From positions 1 to 9,494 of the forward strand of contig JACDCN010000062.1 in NCBI GenBank assembly GCA_013817555.1: a DNA stretch of 9,494 nt, read 5' to 3'. How positions within the stretch are numbered: position 1 is the stretch's first letter; every line of letters begins with the position of its first letter. The translations under genes and the position numbers were made by a program. Source of the stretch: Actinomycetota bacterium (GTDB lineage: Bacteria; Actinomycetota; Thermoleophilia; Gaiellales; Gaiellaceae). Shown here piece by piece: positions 1 to 6,551 of this stretch. The notes under the pieces are model-generated. The model was not told the DNA's origin, searched no databases, and worked only from the letters and a program-made list of their open reading frames with translations.

Positions 1-767
1 GCGGCGTTCTGTATCTCGGCGAGCACGGCTTTCAGCCGCTCTTCGAACTCACCGCGGTACTTCGCCCCTGCAAGAAGCGAGCCGACGTCGAGCCCCCAGA
101 CGCGCTTCCCCTTGAGCCCTTCGGGAACATCGCCCGCGACGATGCGCTGCGCGAGCCCCTCGACGATCGCGGTCTTGCCGACGCCGGGCTCGCCGATGAG
201 GACAGGGTTGTTCTTCGTACGTCGGGAGAGGACCTGGATCACGCGGCGGACCTCCTCGTCCCGCCCGATGACCGGGTCGAGCTTGCCCGCCTCGGCGAGG
301 GCGGTCAGGTCACGGCCGTACTTCTCGAGCGCCTGGTACGTGCCTTCGGGGTCCTGCGACGTCACCTTCTGTCCGCCGCGGACGTCCTGCAGCGCCTCGA
401 GCAGGGCATCGCGGGACACGAGATCGAGCGCGAGCACCAAGTGCTCGACCGAGGCGTATTCATCCCCGAGCGCACGCATCTCCTCCAAGGCGCGATCGAG
501 CACCCGCGAGAACGCTGACGAAGCCCGCGGCTGTGCCGCCGCATCTCCCGAGACCGTGGGCAGGTTGCGCAGGCGTGCTTCCGCCTCGGCTCGAAGCTCG
601 CCCGCGCCGTGGCCAGCGCGGTCGATCAGCTGCCGCGGCAGCTCTTGGTCGACAAGCGCGACCGTGAGGTGGTCCGGCGTGAGCTCGGGATTGCCCTGAC
701 GGCGCGCAAGCTCCTGTGCGCCGGCGACGGCTTCCTGCGACTTGAGTGTCAACTTGTTGAAGTCCAT
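1..767 (-). CDS. clpB: ClpB ATP-dependent disaggregase, N-terminal part (runs off window)
   Basis: Hsp104/ClpB disaggregase that threads aggregated protein through a hexameric AAA+ ring together with DnaK; cytoplasmic. Only the first 255 codons are here and the gene continues beyond base 1. Read on the minus strand it starts MDFNKLTLKSQEAV, followed by a Clp N domain (about residues 1-135), the conserved linker ending in EKYGRDLT, and the first AAA+ domain. That domain shows Walker A GEPGVGKT (192-199, K198) and the substrate-gripping pore loop KYRG (Y237). Walker A lies 14 residues earlier than in E. coli ClpB, mostly because the second half of the N domain is short (around residues 110-125). 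The ATG at 767 is chosen because family homology begins there, but it has no Shine-Dalgarno sequence. In-frame TTG codons at 782 and 794 are alternatives. It follows hspR by 52 bases, so it is probably the last gene of the dnaK operon. Confidence 0.96.
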   Translation of the reverse strand, partial: MDFNKLTLKSQEAVAGAQELARRQGNPELTPDHLTVALVDQELPRQLIDRAGHGAGELRAEAEARLRNLPTVSGDAAAQPRASSAFSRVLDRALEEMRALGDEYASVEHLVLALDLVSRDALLEALQDVRGGQKVTSQDPEGTYQALEKYGRDLTALAEAGKLDPVIGRDEEVRRVIQVLSRRTKNNPVLIGEPGVGKTAIVEGLAQRIVAGDVPEGLKGKRVWGLDVGSLLAGAKYRGEFEERLKAVLAEIQNA

Positions 768-778
768 GGCGATCGACG

Positions 779-813
779 CCAAGTAACAGGCCAAGTAACA
801 GACTGTTACTTGG
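779..813. repeat. Compound direct/inverted repeat upstream of clpB
   Basis: Three copies of an 11-bp unit sit head to tail with one base between them. CCAAGTAACAG is at 779-789 and again at 791-801, then its exact reverse complement CTGTTACTTGG is at 803-813. The last two make a perfect 11+1+11 palindrome. The block fills most of the hspR-clpB gap. As DNA it looks like a repressor or activator site with an extra half-site. As clpB leader RNA it allows two mutually exclusive 10-11 bp stems. A second small inverted repeat (TGGCG, 767-771, with CGCCA, 777-781) abuts the clpB start codon. The repeat structure is seen directly; its function is unknown. Confidence 0.9.
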
Positions 814-819
814 CTCGCC

Positions 820-1182
820 TCACCTCCTGGTGGCTGGTGTTCGCGCTGGCTTGTAAAGCATCACTTCTCGTTTGTACGAGCGGTGAACCGCCGCGATCTC
901 CTCGCGCAGCTCCCGCTCCACGCGCTCCATCCGAGCGCGCATCCGGTTGAGCTCGTCCTGCATGTGCAACACCTGCTCGACGCCGGCGAGATTGAGCCCG
1001 TGCTCGGTCGTCAGGCGCTGGATGAGCCGCAGCCGCTCGAGATCCGACTCGGAATAGAGCCGCGTCCCGCCGGGAGTTCGGCCCGGCCGGACGAGGCGCT
1101 TCGCCTCGTACAACCGGAGCGTCTGCGGATGCATCCCGACGAGCTCGGCCGCGACGGAGATCATGTAACGGGGGCGGTCCAT
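820..1182 (-). CDS. hspR: HspR, MerR-family heat-shock repressor
   Basis: Transcriptional repressor of the dnaK operon and clpB in actinobacteria. It binds the HAIR inverted repeat, and in characterised species DnaK acts as its co-repressor. The protein is 120 residues, normal for the family. Residues 5-75 form the MerR winged helix: YMISVAAELVGMHPQTLRLYE is a near-canonical HspR recognition helix, followed by the wing (RTPGGTRLYSESDLERL) and the HspR-typical segment GLNLAGVEQVL. Residues 78-105 are charged and helical (MQDELNRMRARMERVERELREE), a likely dimerising coiled coil. The ATG at 1182 shares its A with the dnaJ stop codon, so translation is probably coupled. No effector-binding cysteines are visible, as expected for HspR. 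The last codons contain AGGAGG just before the stop, which resembles a ribosome-binding site but lies about 55 bases from the clpB ATG. Confidence 0.95.
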   Translation of the reverse strand: MDRPRYMISVAAELVGMHPQTLRLYEAKRLVRPGRTPGGTRLYSESDLERLRLIQRLTTEHGLNLAGVEQVLHMQDELNRMRARMERVERELREEIAAVHRSYKREVMLYKPARTPATRR

Positions 1183-2276
1183 CAGCTCACCTCAGCAAAG
1201 CGCTCGCGGGGATTCTCACGCGACACCTTCTGATAGCCCTCCAGCGCTTCCTTCTCGGCCTTCGTGAGCTTCTTGGGGATCGAGATCTTGACGCGCGCGA
1301 GCAGGTCGCCGCGACCGTTGCCCTTGAGGTGTGGGGCGCCGCGGCCCTTGACCCGAAGCAGCTTCCCGCTCTCGGTGCCGGAGGGGATCTTGAGCGAGAC
1401 TGGGCCGTCGGGAGTCGGGATCTGCACCGACGCGCCGAGCGCCGCCTCTGCGTACGTCACCGGGACCTCGAGCACGAGGTCGGAGCCACGTCGCTCGTAG
1501 AGCGACGAAGGCGCCACCTCGACGACCACGTGGAGATCGCCTGCCGGGCCCCCGTTCAGCCCTGCCTCGCCCTTGCCCTTGAGCCGGACGCGCGTGCCGT
1601 TCTTGGCGCCGGCCGGAATCCTGACGGCGTAGCGCTTCGTCGAGCGCTCACGGCCGGAGCCGCGGCAGTTCTTGCACGGCTTCTCGACGATCGTCCCGTT
1701 GCCCTGGCAGCGCGGACACGGCTGCGAGAACGCGAAGAGGCCCTGAGCGTCCGAGACGACCCCGCGCCCTGCGCACTGCGGGCAGACGACCGGCGAGGTG
1801 CCCGGCTCCCCGCCGGTTCCGTGGCAGACGGAGCAGACGCTGTCCGCCTCGACGGGGATCCGCACCTGCGCGCCCTCCAGGGAGTCCTCGAAAGAGATGC
1901 GAACGCGTGTCTCAAGGTCATCACCGCGCGCGGGCCTGCGAGCCCCTCCGCGACGCGCGCCGCCGCCACCGAACATGCCGCCGAAGAGATCGCTGAGGTT
2001 GCCGAGATCGAACTCCTCGAAGCGCGCGCCGCCGGCGCCGCCACCGCCGGGAAATCCTCGTCCTCCCGCTGCGCCGAACCGGTCGTACGCGCTGCGCTTT
2101 TCCGCATCGGAGAGCACGTCGTAGGCCGTCTGCACCTCCTTGAACTTCTCCTCCGCGCCGTTGTCTCCCGGATTGCGGTCCGGGTGGTACTGGCGCGCCA
2201 GCTTGCGATACGCCTTCTTGACGTCGTCGTCGGACGCCCCCTTCGGGACGCCTAGCACCTCGTATGGGCTGGCCAT
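1182..2276 (-). CDS. dnaJ: DnaJ (Hsp40) co-chaperone, type I
   Basis: J-domain co-chaperone that delivers unfolded clients to DnaK and stimulates its ATPase. The protein is 364 residues with the full type I layout. The J domain is at residues 1-68 with the catalytic HPD at 31-33. A Gly/Phe-rich stretch at 69-116 is unusually Gly/Arg-rich toward its end. The zinc-finger region has four intact CxxCxGxG repeats (C148/C151, C165/C168, C187/C190, C201/C204). Two beta-sandwich substrate domains lead to the C-terminal dimerisation region. The N terminus (MASPYEVLGV) is slightly shorter than the usual DYYEILGV start, but the ATG is well placed 7 bases after the grpE stop. It overlaps hspR by one base. 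All metal-binding residues are present, so it should be functional. Confidence 0.97.
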   Translation of the reverse strand: MASPYEVLGVPKGASDDDVKKAYRKLARQYHPDRNPGDNGAEEKFKEVQTAYDVLSDAEKRSAYDRFGAAGGRGFPGGGGAGGARFEEFDLGNLSDLFGGMFGGGGARRGGARRPARGDDLETRVRISFEDSLEGAQVRIPVEADSVCSVCHGTGGEPGTSPVVCPQCAGRGVVSDAQGLFAFSQPCPRCQGNGTIVEKPCKNCRGSGRERSTKRYAVRIPAGAKNGTRVRLKGKGEAGLNGGPAGDLHVVVEVAPSSLYERRGSDLVLEVPVTYAEAALGASVQIPTPDGPVSLKIPSGTESGKLLRVKGRGAPHLKGNGRGDLLARVKISIPKKLTKAEKEALEGYQKVSRENPRERFAEVS

Positions 2277-2283
2277 TGGCCGG

Positions 2284-2835
2284 CTACTCCGCGACGATCA
2301 CCCTGGCGGGCCGCACGATCTTGTCGCCGATGCGGTACCCGCGCTGGACGACCTCGAGCACCGAGCCCGACTCGGCGCCGTCTCCCGGCTGCGCGAGCAT
2401 TGCCTCGTGCACGTGCGGGTCGAACGGCCCTGCCGTCTCGATCTCGGTCAACCCCTCTTTGACGAGCGCCTTCCGGAGCGACTGCTCGACCAGCTTCACG
2501 CCGTCGACGAGCGTCGCCTCCTCGTGGCGCTCGGCCGCCTGAAGCGCCCGCTCCAGGTCATCGAGCACGGGGAGGAGCTCCCGCACGAGCCGCTCGTTGG
2601 CATGCGCGACAAGGCGTTCCTGGTCGCGTGCCGCCCGCTTGCGGTAGTTCTCGAACTCGGCCGCCACCCGCTGGAGGTCAGCGAGGTATTCGTCCCGCTT
2701 CGTCTCGGCGTCGGTCAAGATCGACTCCAGGTCGGAGACCCCTTGTGACACTGTGTCACTTGTGTCACTTGGCTTGATGTCCTCGGTCTCGATGACCTCG
2801 CCGTCCTCGAGCGTCTGCTTACCCGGTCGCGTCAC
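2284..2835 (-). CDS. grpE: GrpE nucleotide exchange factor
   Basis: Homodimeric nucleotide exchange factor that releases ADP from DnaK. The protein is 183 residues. Residues 1-38 are acidic, low-complexity and probably disordered. A long coiled-coil helix follows (about 39-95, including DLQRVAAEFENYRKRAARDQER). The C-terminal beta domain ends with the GrpE signature (FDPHVHEAMLAQ, then GYRIGDKIVRPARVIVAE). The start is GTG at 2835, overlapping the dnaK stop as GTGA, a typical translationally coupled junction. An ATG start is not available nearby. The disordered head contains a tandem SDTSDT (residues 23-28), encoded by an exact 9-bp DNA duplication that belongs to the compound repeat described separately. 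That repeat may matter more as DNA or RNA than as protein. Confidence 0.96.
   Translation of the reverse strand: MTRPGKQTLEDGEVIETEDIKPSDTSDTVSQGVSDLESILTDAETKRDEYLADLQRVAAEFENYRKRAARDQERLVAHANERLVRELLPVLDDLERALQAAERHEEATLVDGVKLVEQSLRKALVKEGLTEIETAGPFDPHVHEAMLAQPGDGAESGSVLEVVQRGYRIGDKIVRPARVIVAE
2741..2772. repeat. Compound direct/inverted repeat inside grpE
   Basis: On the plus strand GTGACAC (2745-2751), one T, then GTGTCAC (2753-2759) form a perfect 7+1+7 palindrome. The 9-mer TGTGTCACT is duplicated exactly in tandem at 2752-2760 and 2761-2769. Read on the minus strand the block begins CCAAGTGACAC, which matches the clpB-upstream unit CCAAGTAACAG at 9 of 11 positions. It has the same order: direct, direct, then inverted after a single A. 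It encodes GrpE residues 22-31 in the disordered head. Seen directly; function unknown. Confidence 0.85.
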
Positions 2836-4751
2836 GAGGTCTTCGCCTCCTCCTCCTCGTCGATGACCTCGTAGTCCGCGTCTTCGACAACCTCGTCCTC
2901 GCCTCCGCTGCCATTTCCGGATGCCTGCGCCTGCGAGGTCTGCGACGCGGATGCCTGCGCGTAGATCGCGTCCGCGAGCGAGCGAGATGCCTCGTCGAGC
3001 GCCTGGGACTTCGCCTGGATATCGGCTACGTCCGAGCCCTCGACCGCCTGTCGGAGCTCCATGATCCGCCCTTCGATCGTGGACCCAGTAGCCTCGTCGA
3101 CCTTATCGCGGTGCTCGGAGAGCGTGCGCTCGGCCTGGTAGGCGAGCTGCTCTCCGGCATTCCGGGCGTCCGCGAGCTCGCGCAGCTGGTGCGCCTCGCC
3201 CGCGTGCGACTCGGCGTCCTTGATCATCCGCTCGACCTCGTCGCCGCTTAGTCCCGAGCCGCCCTCGATGCGGATCTGCTGCTCGTTGCCCGTGCCGAGA
3301 TCCTTGGCGGAGACGTTGATGATGCCGTTGGCGTCGATGTCGAAGGAAACCTCGATCTGCGGCATGCCACGCATCGCCGGCGGGATTCCGACGAGCTGGA
3401 ACTTGCCCAGGGTCTTGTTGAAGGAGATCATCTCGGACTCGCCCTGGCCGACGTGGATCTCTACGGACGGCTGGTTGTCCTGCGCGGTCGTGAACGTCTC
3501 TGACTTGCGAGTGGGGATGGTGGTGTTTCGCTCGATGAGCTTGGTGAACACGCCACCCATCGTCTCGATCCCGAGCGAGAGCGGCGTCACGTCGAGGAGC
3601 AGAACATCCTTGACCTCGCCCTTGAGCACTCCGGCCTGGATCGCCGCGCCGACCGCCACGACCTCGTCCGGGTTGACGCCCTTGTGCGGCTCCTTGCCGA
3701 TCAGCTCCTTGACCTTCTCCTGGACGGCAGGCATGCGGGTCATGCCGCCGACGAGGATCACGTGCTCGATGTCGGCTGCCGTGAGACCCGCGTCCAATAT
3801 CGCCTGCTTCGTCGGCTCGACCGTCCGCTCGAGCAGGTCGTGCGCGAGCTCGTTCAGCTTCGCGCGGGTGAGCTGGAGATCGAGGTGCTTCGGGCCCTCC
3901 GGGGTGGCGGTGATGAAGGGCAGGTTGATCTGCGTCGTCATCGTCGAGGAGAGCTCGATCTTCGCCTTCTCTCCTGCCTCGTACAGCCGCTGGAGCGCCA
4001 TGGGGTCCTGCCCGAGGTCGATGCCCTGGTCGCGCTTGAACTCCGCGATCATCCAGTCGACGACGGCCTTGTCGAAGTTGTCGCCGCCGAGATGGTTGTC
4101 GCCGTTCGTGGCCTTGACCTCGAAAACGCCGTCGCCGAGCTCGAGCACCGACACGTCGAACGTGCCGCCACCCAGATCGAAGACGAGGATCGTCTGCTCC
4201 ACGCCTTCCTTGTCGAGGCCGTACGCGAGCGCGGCCGCGGTCGGCTCGTTGATGATGCGGAGAACGTTGAGCCCGGCGATCTTGCCGGCGTCCTTCGTGG
4301 CTTCGCGCTGTGCGTTGTTGAAGTAAGCCGGGACGGTGACGACCGCGTCGGTGACCGTGTCGCCGAGGTACGCCTCGGCGTCGGCCTTCAGCTTCTGGAG
4401 GATCATCGCGGAGATCTCCGGCGGCGCGTACTCCTTGCCCTCCGCCTTGACCCGAACATCGCCGTTCGCGCCCTGGACGACCTCGTAGGGGACGATCTTC
4501 ATCTCCTCCGAGACCTCGTCGTGCTTGCGGCCCACGAACCGCTTGATCGAGAAGATCGTGTTGGTCGGATTGGTTACCTGCTGGCGCTTCGCGGGCGCGC
4601 CGACGAGCCGCTGGCCGTCCCGCCCGAAGGCGACGACGGACGGCGTCGTGCGACCGCCCTCGGCGTTCGGGATGACAGTGGGCTCGGATCCTTCGAGCAC
4701 TGCCATACAGGAGTTGGTCGTGCCGAGGTCGATTCCGATGGTCTTGGCCAT
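2832..4751 (-). CDS. dnaK: DnaK (Hsp70) chaperone
   Basis: ATP-dependent Hsp70 chaperone that refolds proteins with DnaJ and GrpE, feeds ClpB, and in actinobacteria is expected to act as HspR co-repressor. The protein is 639 residues, full length. The nucleotide-binding domain shows IDLGTTNS (7-14), VPAYFNNAQR (140-149), the second phosphate loop DLGGGTFD (192-199) and ILVGGMTRMP (332-341). The interdomain linker VLLLDVTP is at 383-390. The substrate domain and helical lid follow, with an acidic tail (EDADYEVIDEEEE). Residues about 74-107 contain the insertion found in Gram-negative Hsp70s and absent from mycobacterial DnaK. The ATG at 4751 is preceded by a good AAGGAG at 9-base spacing. The stop overlaps the grpE GTG. 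It is the first gene of the chaperone operon, with its promoter in the AT-rich 66-base gap upstream. Confidence 0.98.
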   Translation of the reverse strand: MAKTIGIDLGTTNSCMAVLEGSEPTVIPNAEGGRTTPSVVAFGRDGQRLVGAPAKRQQVTNPTNTIFSIKRFVGRKHDEVSEEMKIVPYEVVQGANGDVRVKAEGKEYAPPEISAMILQKLKADAEAYLGDTVTDAVVTVPAYFNNAQREATKDAGKIAGLNVLRIINEPTAAALAYGLDKEGVEQTILVFDLGGGTFDVSVLELGDGVFEVKATNGDNHLGGDNFDKAVVDWMIAEFKRDQGIDLGQDPMALQRLYEAGEKAKIELSSTMTTQINLPFITATPEGPKHLDLQLTRAKLNELAHDLLERTVEPTKQAILDAGLTAADIEHVILVGGMTRMPAVQEKVKELIGKEPHKGVNPDEVVAVGAAIQAGVLKGEVKDVLLLDVTPLSLGIETMGGVFTKLIERNTTIPTRKSETFTTAQDNQPSVEIHVGQGESEMISFNKTLGKFQLVGIPPAMRGMPQIEVSFDIDANGIINVSAKDLGTGNEQQIRIEGGSGLSGDEVERMIKDAESHAGEAHQLRELADARNAGEQLAYQAERTLSEHRDKVDEATGSTIEGRIMELRQAVEGSDVADIQAKSQALDEASRSLADAIYAQASASQTSQAQASGNGSGGEDEVVEDADYEVIDEEEEAKTS

Positions 4752-4760
4752 GGGTAAAAT

Positions 4761-4766
4761 CTCCTT
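4761..4766 (-). promoter_or_regulatory. Ribosome-binding site of dnaK
   Basis: On the minus strand AAGGAG is followed by 9 bases and then the dnaK ATG. This supports the start at 4751. The first bases of this site are shared with the HAIR-like operator. Confidence 0.8.
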
Positions 4767-4784
4767 GAGTAGTGAGAACTGCAG
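4764..4784. promoter_or_regulatory. HAIR-like operator (probable HspR site) upstream of dnaK
   Basis: The plus strand reads CTTGAGT (4764-4770), seven bases, then ACTGCAG (4778-4784). The established HspR operator (HAIR) is CTTGAGT-N7-ACTCAAG. The first half-site is exact, the spacing is exact, and the second half matches 5 of 7. It lies 13 bases upstream of the dnaK start in the operon that encodes hspR. It partly covers the Shine-Dalgarno sequence and the likely transcription start, so binding would block initiation. Confidence 0.6.
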
Positions 4785-4813
4785 AAAATCTGAGTCTTAC
4801 CGTAGCAGATCAA
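4785..4813 (-). promoter_or_regulatory. Candidate dnaK promoter
   Basis: The gap 4752-4817 is strikingly AT-rich for this window. On the minus strand TTGATC (4813-4808) resembles a -35 element (4 of 6), and GATTTT (4790-4785) sits 17 bases downstream as a weak -10 (3 of 6). Transcription would start near 4778, within the HAIR-like repeat. The -10 match is poor, so the exact hexamers are uncertain; that a promoter lies in this gap is more secure. Confidence 0.4.
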
Positions 4814-4817
4814 GAGT

Positions 4818-5663
4818 TCAGCGAAACACACCGATCAGAACACCTCCGCAGACCATGAGAACCGCGCCCGCCGCGAGGCGTACGCCGACTCGCTCCGACT
4901 TCCCAAGCACCGCTGCCGATAGCACGACTCCCCACAACGACTCGGTGGCGACGAGCGGCGACACGACCGTAACCGGCCCGCGGTAATACGCCTCGAAGAG
5001 GCAGACGTACGAGAGCCCAAAGAGAAGACCGGCAGGGACGAACGCACGCGCATCGCTCGCCCGAAGCGGCGCTCGGGTTGCGATGACGTACACGGCGATC
5101 AGCGCCGCACCCGCGGACAGGGTGGCGGTCGCGGCTGGCCCCGGCGCGACGTCGGTGTCGATCGCGAGCCACCGCACGAAGTTGTCGCGCGCGGCGAACA
5201 CGACCGTCGCGATGAGCGCCAGTGCGAGTCCAAGCACGCGCACGTGCTCAGGGCGGTCCCGCTCGCCGATGAGCAGAAACCCTCCGCCGACGATGACCAC
5301 CGCGCCGACGACGAGGCCAGCCTCGAGTATTTCGTCCAGGAAGACGAGCGCGATCGCGACCGAGAAGAGCGGCGCCGTGCCGACGACGACCGACGTCCGC
5401 GAAGGACCGGCCTCGCGCACCGCGAGCGTGAAAAGAAGCTGCGACAGGCCCGGGCTCAGAAGCCCTGCGAACAGGAACGGCCAGAGCTCGGTGATCTCGG
5501 CCCCCTCCGCGATCGTGAACGGAACGGTGACGACGATGGCAGCGAGCACCGTGAAGAGCGCCCCGGCCTTCGCGCCTGCCCCACGGCCAAGCGCGAGCTG
5601 GATCGCGACAGTCATCGCTCCGAACAGGAGCGCAGACGTGACCGCGAGGAGGACCGCGTCCAT
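4818..5663 (-). CDS. EamA-family (DMT superfamily) transporter, copy 1
   Basis: Inner-membrane permease of the drug/metabolite transporter superfamily; the substrate cannot be told from sequence. The protein is 281 residues with a typical ten-helix pattern from two EamA repeats. The first half is about residues 1-132 (LLAVTSALLFGAMTVAIQLAL, then helices to GGGFLLIGE). A charged loop follows (about 133-142, RDRPEHVR), then the second half to the end (MVCGGVLIGVF). Hydrophobic stretches are clear and no soluble domain is attached. The ATG at 5663 follows the upstream transporter stop by 3 bases, so the two are co-translated. It ends 66 bases before dnaK on the same strand, and read-through into the chaperone operon is possible because no terminator hairpin is evident. 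The two adjacent different EamA genes could act separately or as a heteromer (inference). Confidence 0.88.
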   Translation of the reverse strand: MDAVLLAVTSALLFGAMTVAIQLALGRGAGAKAGALFTVLAAIVVTVPFTIAEGAEITELWPFLFAGLLSPGLSQLLFTLAVREAGPSRTSVVVGTAPLFSVAIALVFLDEILEAGLVVGAVVIVGGGFLLIGERDRPEHVRVLGLALALIATVVFAARDNFVRWLAIDTDVAPGPAATATLSAGAALIAVYVIATRAPLRASDARAFVPAGLLFGLSYVCLFEAYYRGPVTVVSPLVATESLWGVVLSAAVLGKSERVGVRLAAGAVLMVCGGVLIGVFR

Positions 5664-5666
5664 CGT

Positions 5667-6551
5667 TCAGCGGCCTCGAGGGAGGAACCGACGCAGGGCA
5701 GCGGACGCCGCGGGCTCGGAGACGACGATGCCGGCCATCAGCACGGCACAGCCGAGCCAGCCCGGCCAGCCCAACACCTCGTCCGCCAGAAGGACGCCGA
5801 AGAGCGCGGCGAACGGGGCCTCGAGCGTGAAGAGAAGCGCGGCACGGGCGGCCGTCGTACGCGCCTGCACCCAGGTCGCGATGAGGTAGCCAAGCGCTCC
5901 CGCGAAGACCCCCGTGACGAGCAATGCTCCCCAAACCGTCCATCCACGAGGGATCTCGACCTCGCCGAGCACCACCGCGATGGCCGTGAACCCGACGAAG
6001 CATGTGGCCATCTGCAGGAACGTGAGGGCACGTGGGTCGTAACGCGGCGCATACCGCTCCATGGCGGCGATCTGCATCGCTGCCGCGAGGGCGCTCGCCA
6101 GCACGAGCGCGTTCCCGAGCGCCGAGCCACCAGGGGCGCCGTTCAGGAGCAGAAGTCCAGCCACCGCGCACGCCACACCGATCCAGACGACACGAGGCAC
6201 CGACGTCCTGAAGAGGACGAGAGCGATGAACGGGGTGAACACGACGTAGAGGCCCGTGATGAACCCGGTGCTGGACACGGTGGTGAGCTCGAGCCCCGCT
6301 GTCTGAAATCCGTACGCGGCGGCTAGCAGCGCGCCCACGCCGATGCCGGCGACGACGCCTTCCCGCGGCAGTGCCCGCAGCGAGCTCCATGCGAACGGCG
6401 CGAGCGCCACCGAGGAGATTGCGAAACGCACCGCGAGGAAGGCAAAAAGGGGATAGAGAGCGAGTGCGTCTTGCACCTGCACGAAGGTGAGGCCCCAGAC
6501 GGCCGTGACGCCGACGATGGCCACCAGCGGAAGCGCGCGGTGCTGGGTCAC
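5667..6551 (-). CDS. EamA-family (DMT superfamily) transporter, copy 2
   Basis: Second ten-helix EamA permease, 294 residues from the GTG at 6551. The frame stays open further upstream, but that extension is Arg/Gly-rich, overlaps the preceding gene and lacks membrane segments. The GTG is preferred because it forms a GTGA overlap with that gene's stop and is followed at once by the first helix (LPLVAIVGVTAVWGLTFVQV). The WGLTF and FITGLYVVFTPFIALVLF motifs are characteristic of the family's first EamA repeat. The second repeat contains LLFTLEAPFAALFGVLLADE, the hallmark of the last helices. The substrate is unknown (amino acids or metabolites are common in the family). It is divergent in sequence from the other two EamA proteins here, so not a recent duplicate. 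Confidence 0.88.
   Translation of the reverse strand: MTQHRALPLVAIVGVTAVWGLTFVQVQDALALYPLFAFLAVRFAISSVALAPFAWSSLRALPREGVVAGIGVGALLAAAYGFQTAGLELTTVSSTGFITGLYVVFTPFIALVLFRTSVPRVVWIGVACAVAGLLLLNGAPGGSALGNALVLASALAAAMQIAAMERYAPRYDPRALTFLQMATCFVGFTAIAVVLGEVEIPRGWTVWGALLVTGVFAGALGYLIATWVQARTTAARAALLFTLEAPFAALFGVLLADEVLGWPGWLGCAVLMAGIVVSEPAASAALRRFLPRGR

Noticed and set aside
741..761. CTTGAGT inside clpB codons 7-9 as a second HAIR site
   Set aside because: Only one half-site is present; at the required spacing the other half does not match ACTCAAG, and the bases encode a conserved ClpB N-terminal stretch.
1329..2255. 308-codon plus-strand frame opposite dnaJ
   Set aside because: Composition typical of an antisense shadow, no recognisable domain; dnaJ with intact zinc finger explains the region.
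2744..2760. CRP-like site TGTGA...TCAC in grpE
   Set aside because: The gap between half-sites is 7 rather than the required 6, and the block is better described by its own compound repeat.
3220..4757. Long plus-strand open frames of 357 and 368 codons opposite dnaK
   Set aside because: Arg/Ser- or Leu/Arg-rich shadows of a high-GC gene; dnaK itself is unmistakable and continuous on the other strand.
4752..4817. CIRCE element (HrcA operator) upstream of dnaK
   Set aside because: No TTAGCACTC-N9-GAGTGCTAA or close variant is present; control appears to be HspR-type.
5244..6326. 360-codon plus-strand frame opposite the two EamA genes
   Set aside because: Extremely Arg/Glu/Asp-rich, the expected antisense reading of hydrophobic membrane codons.
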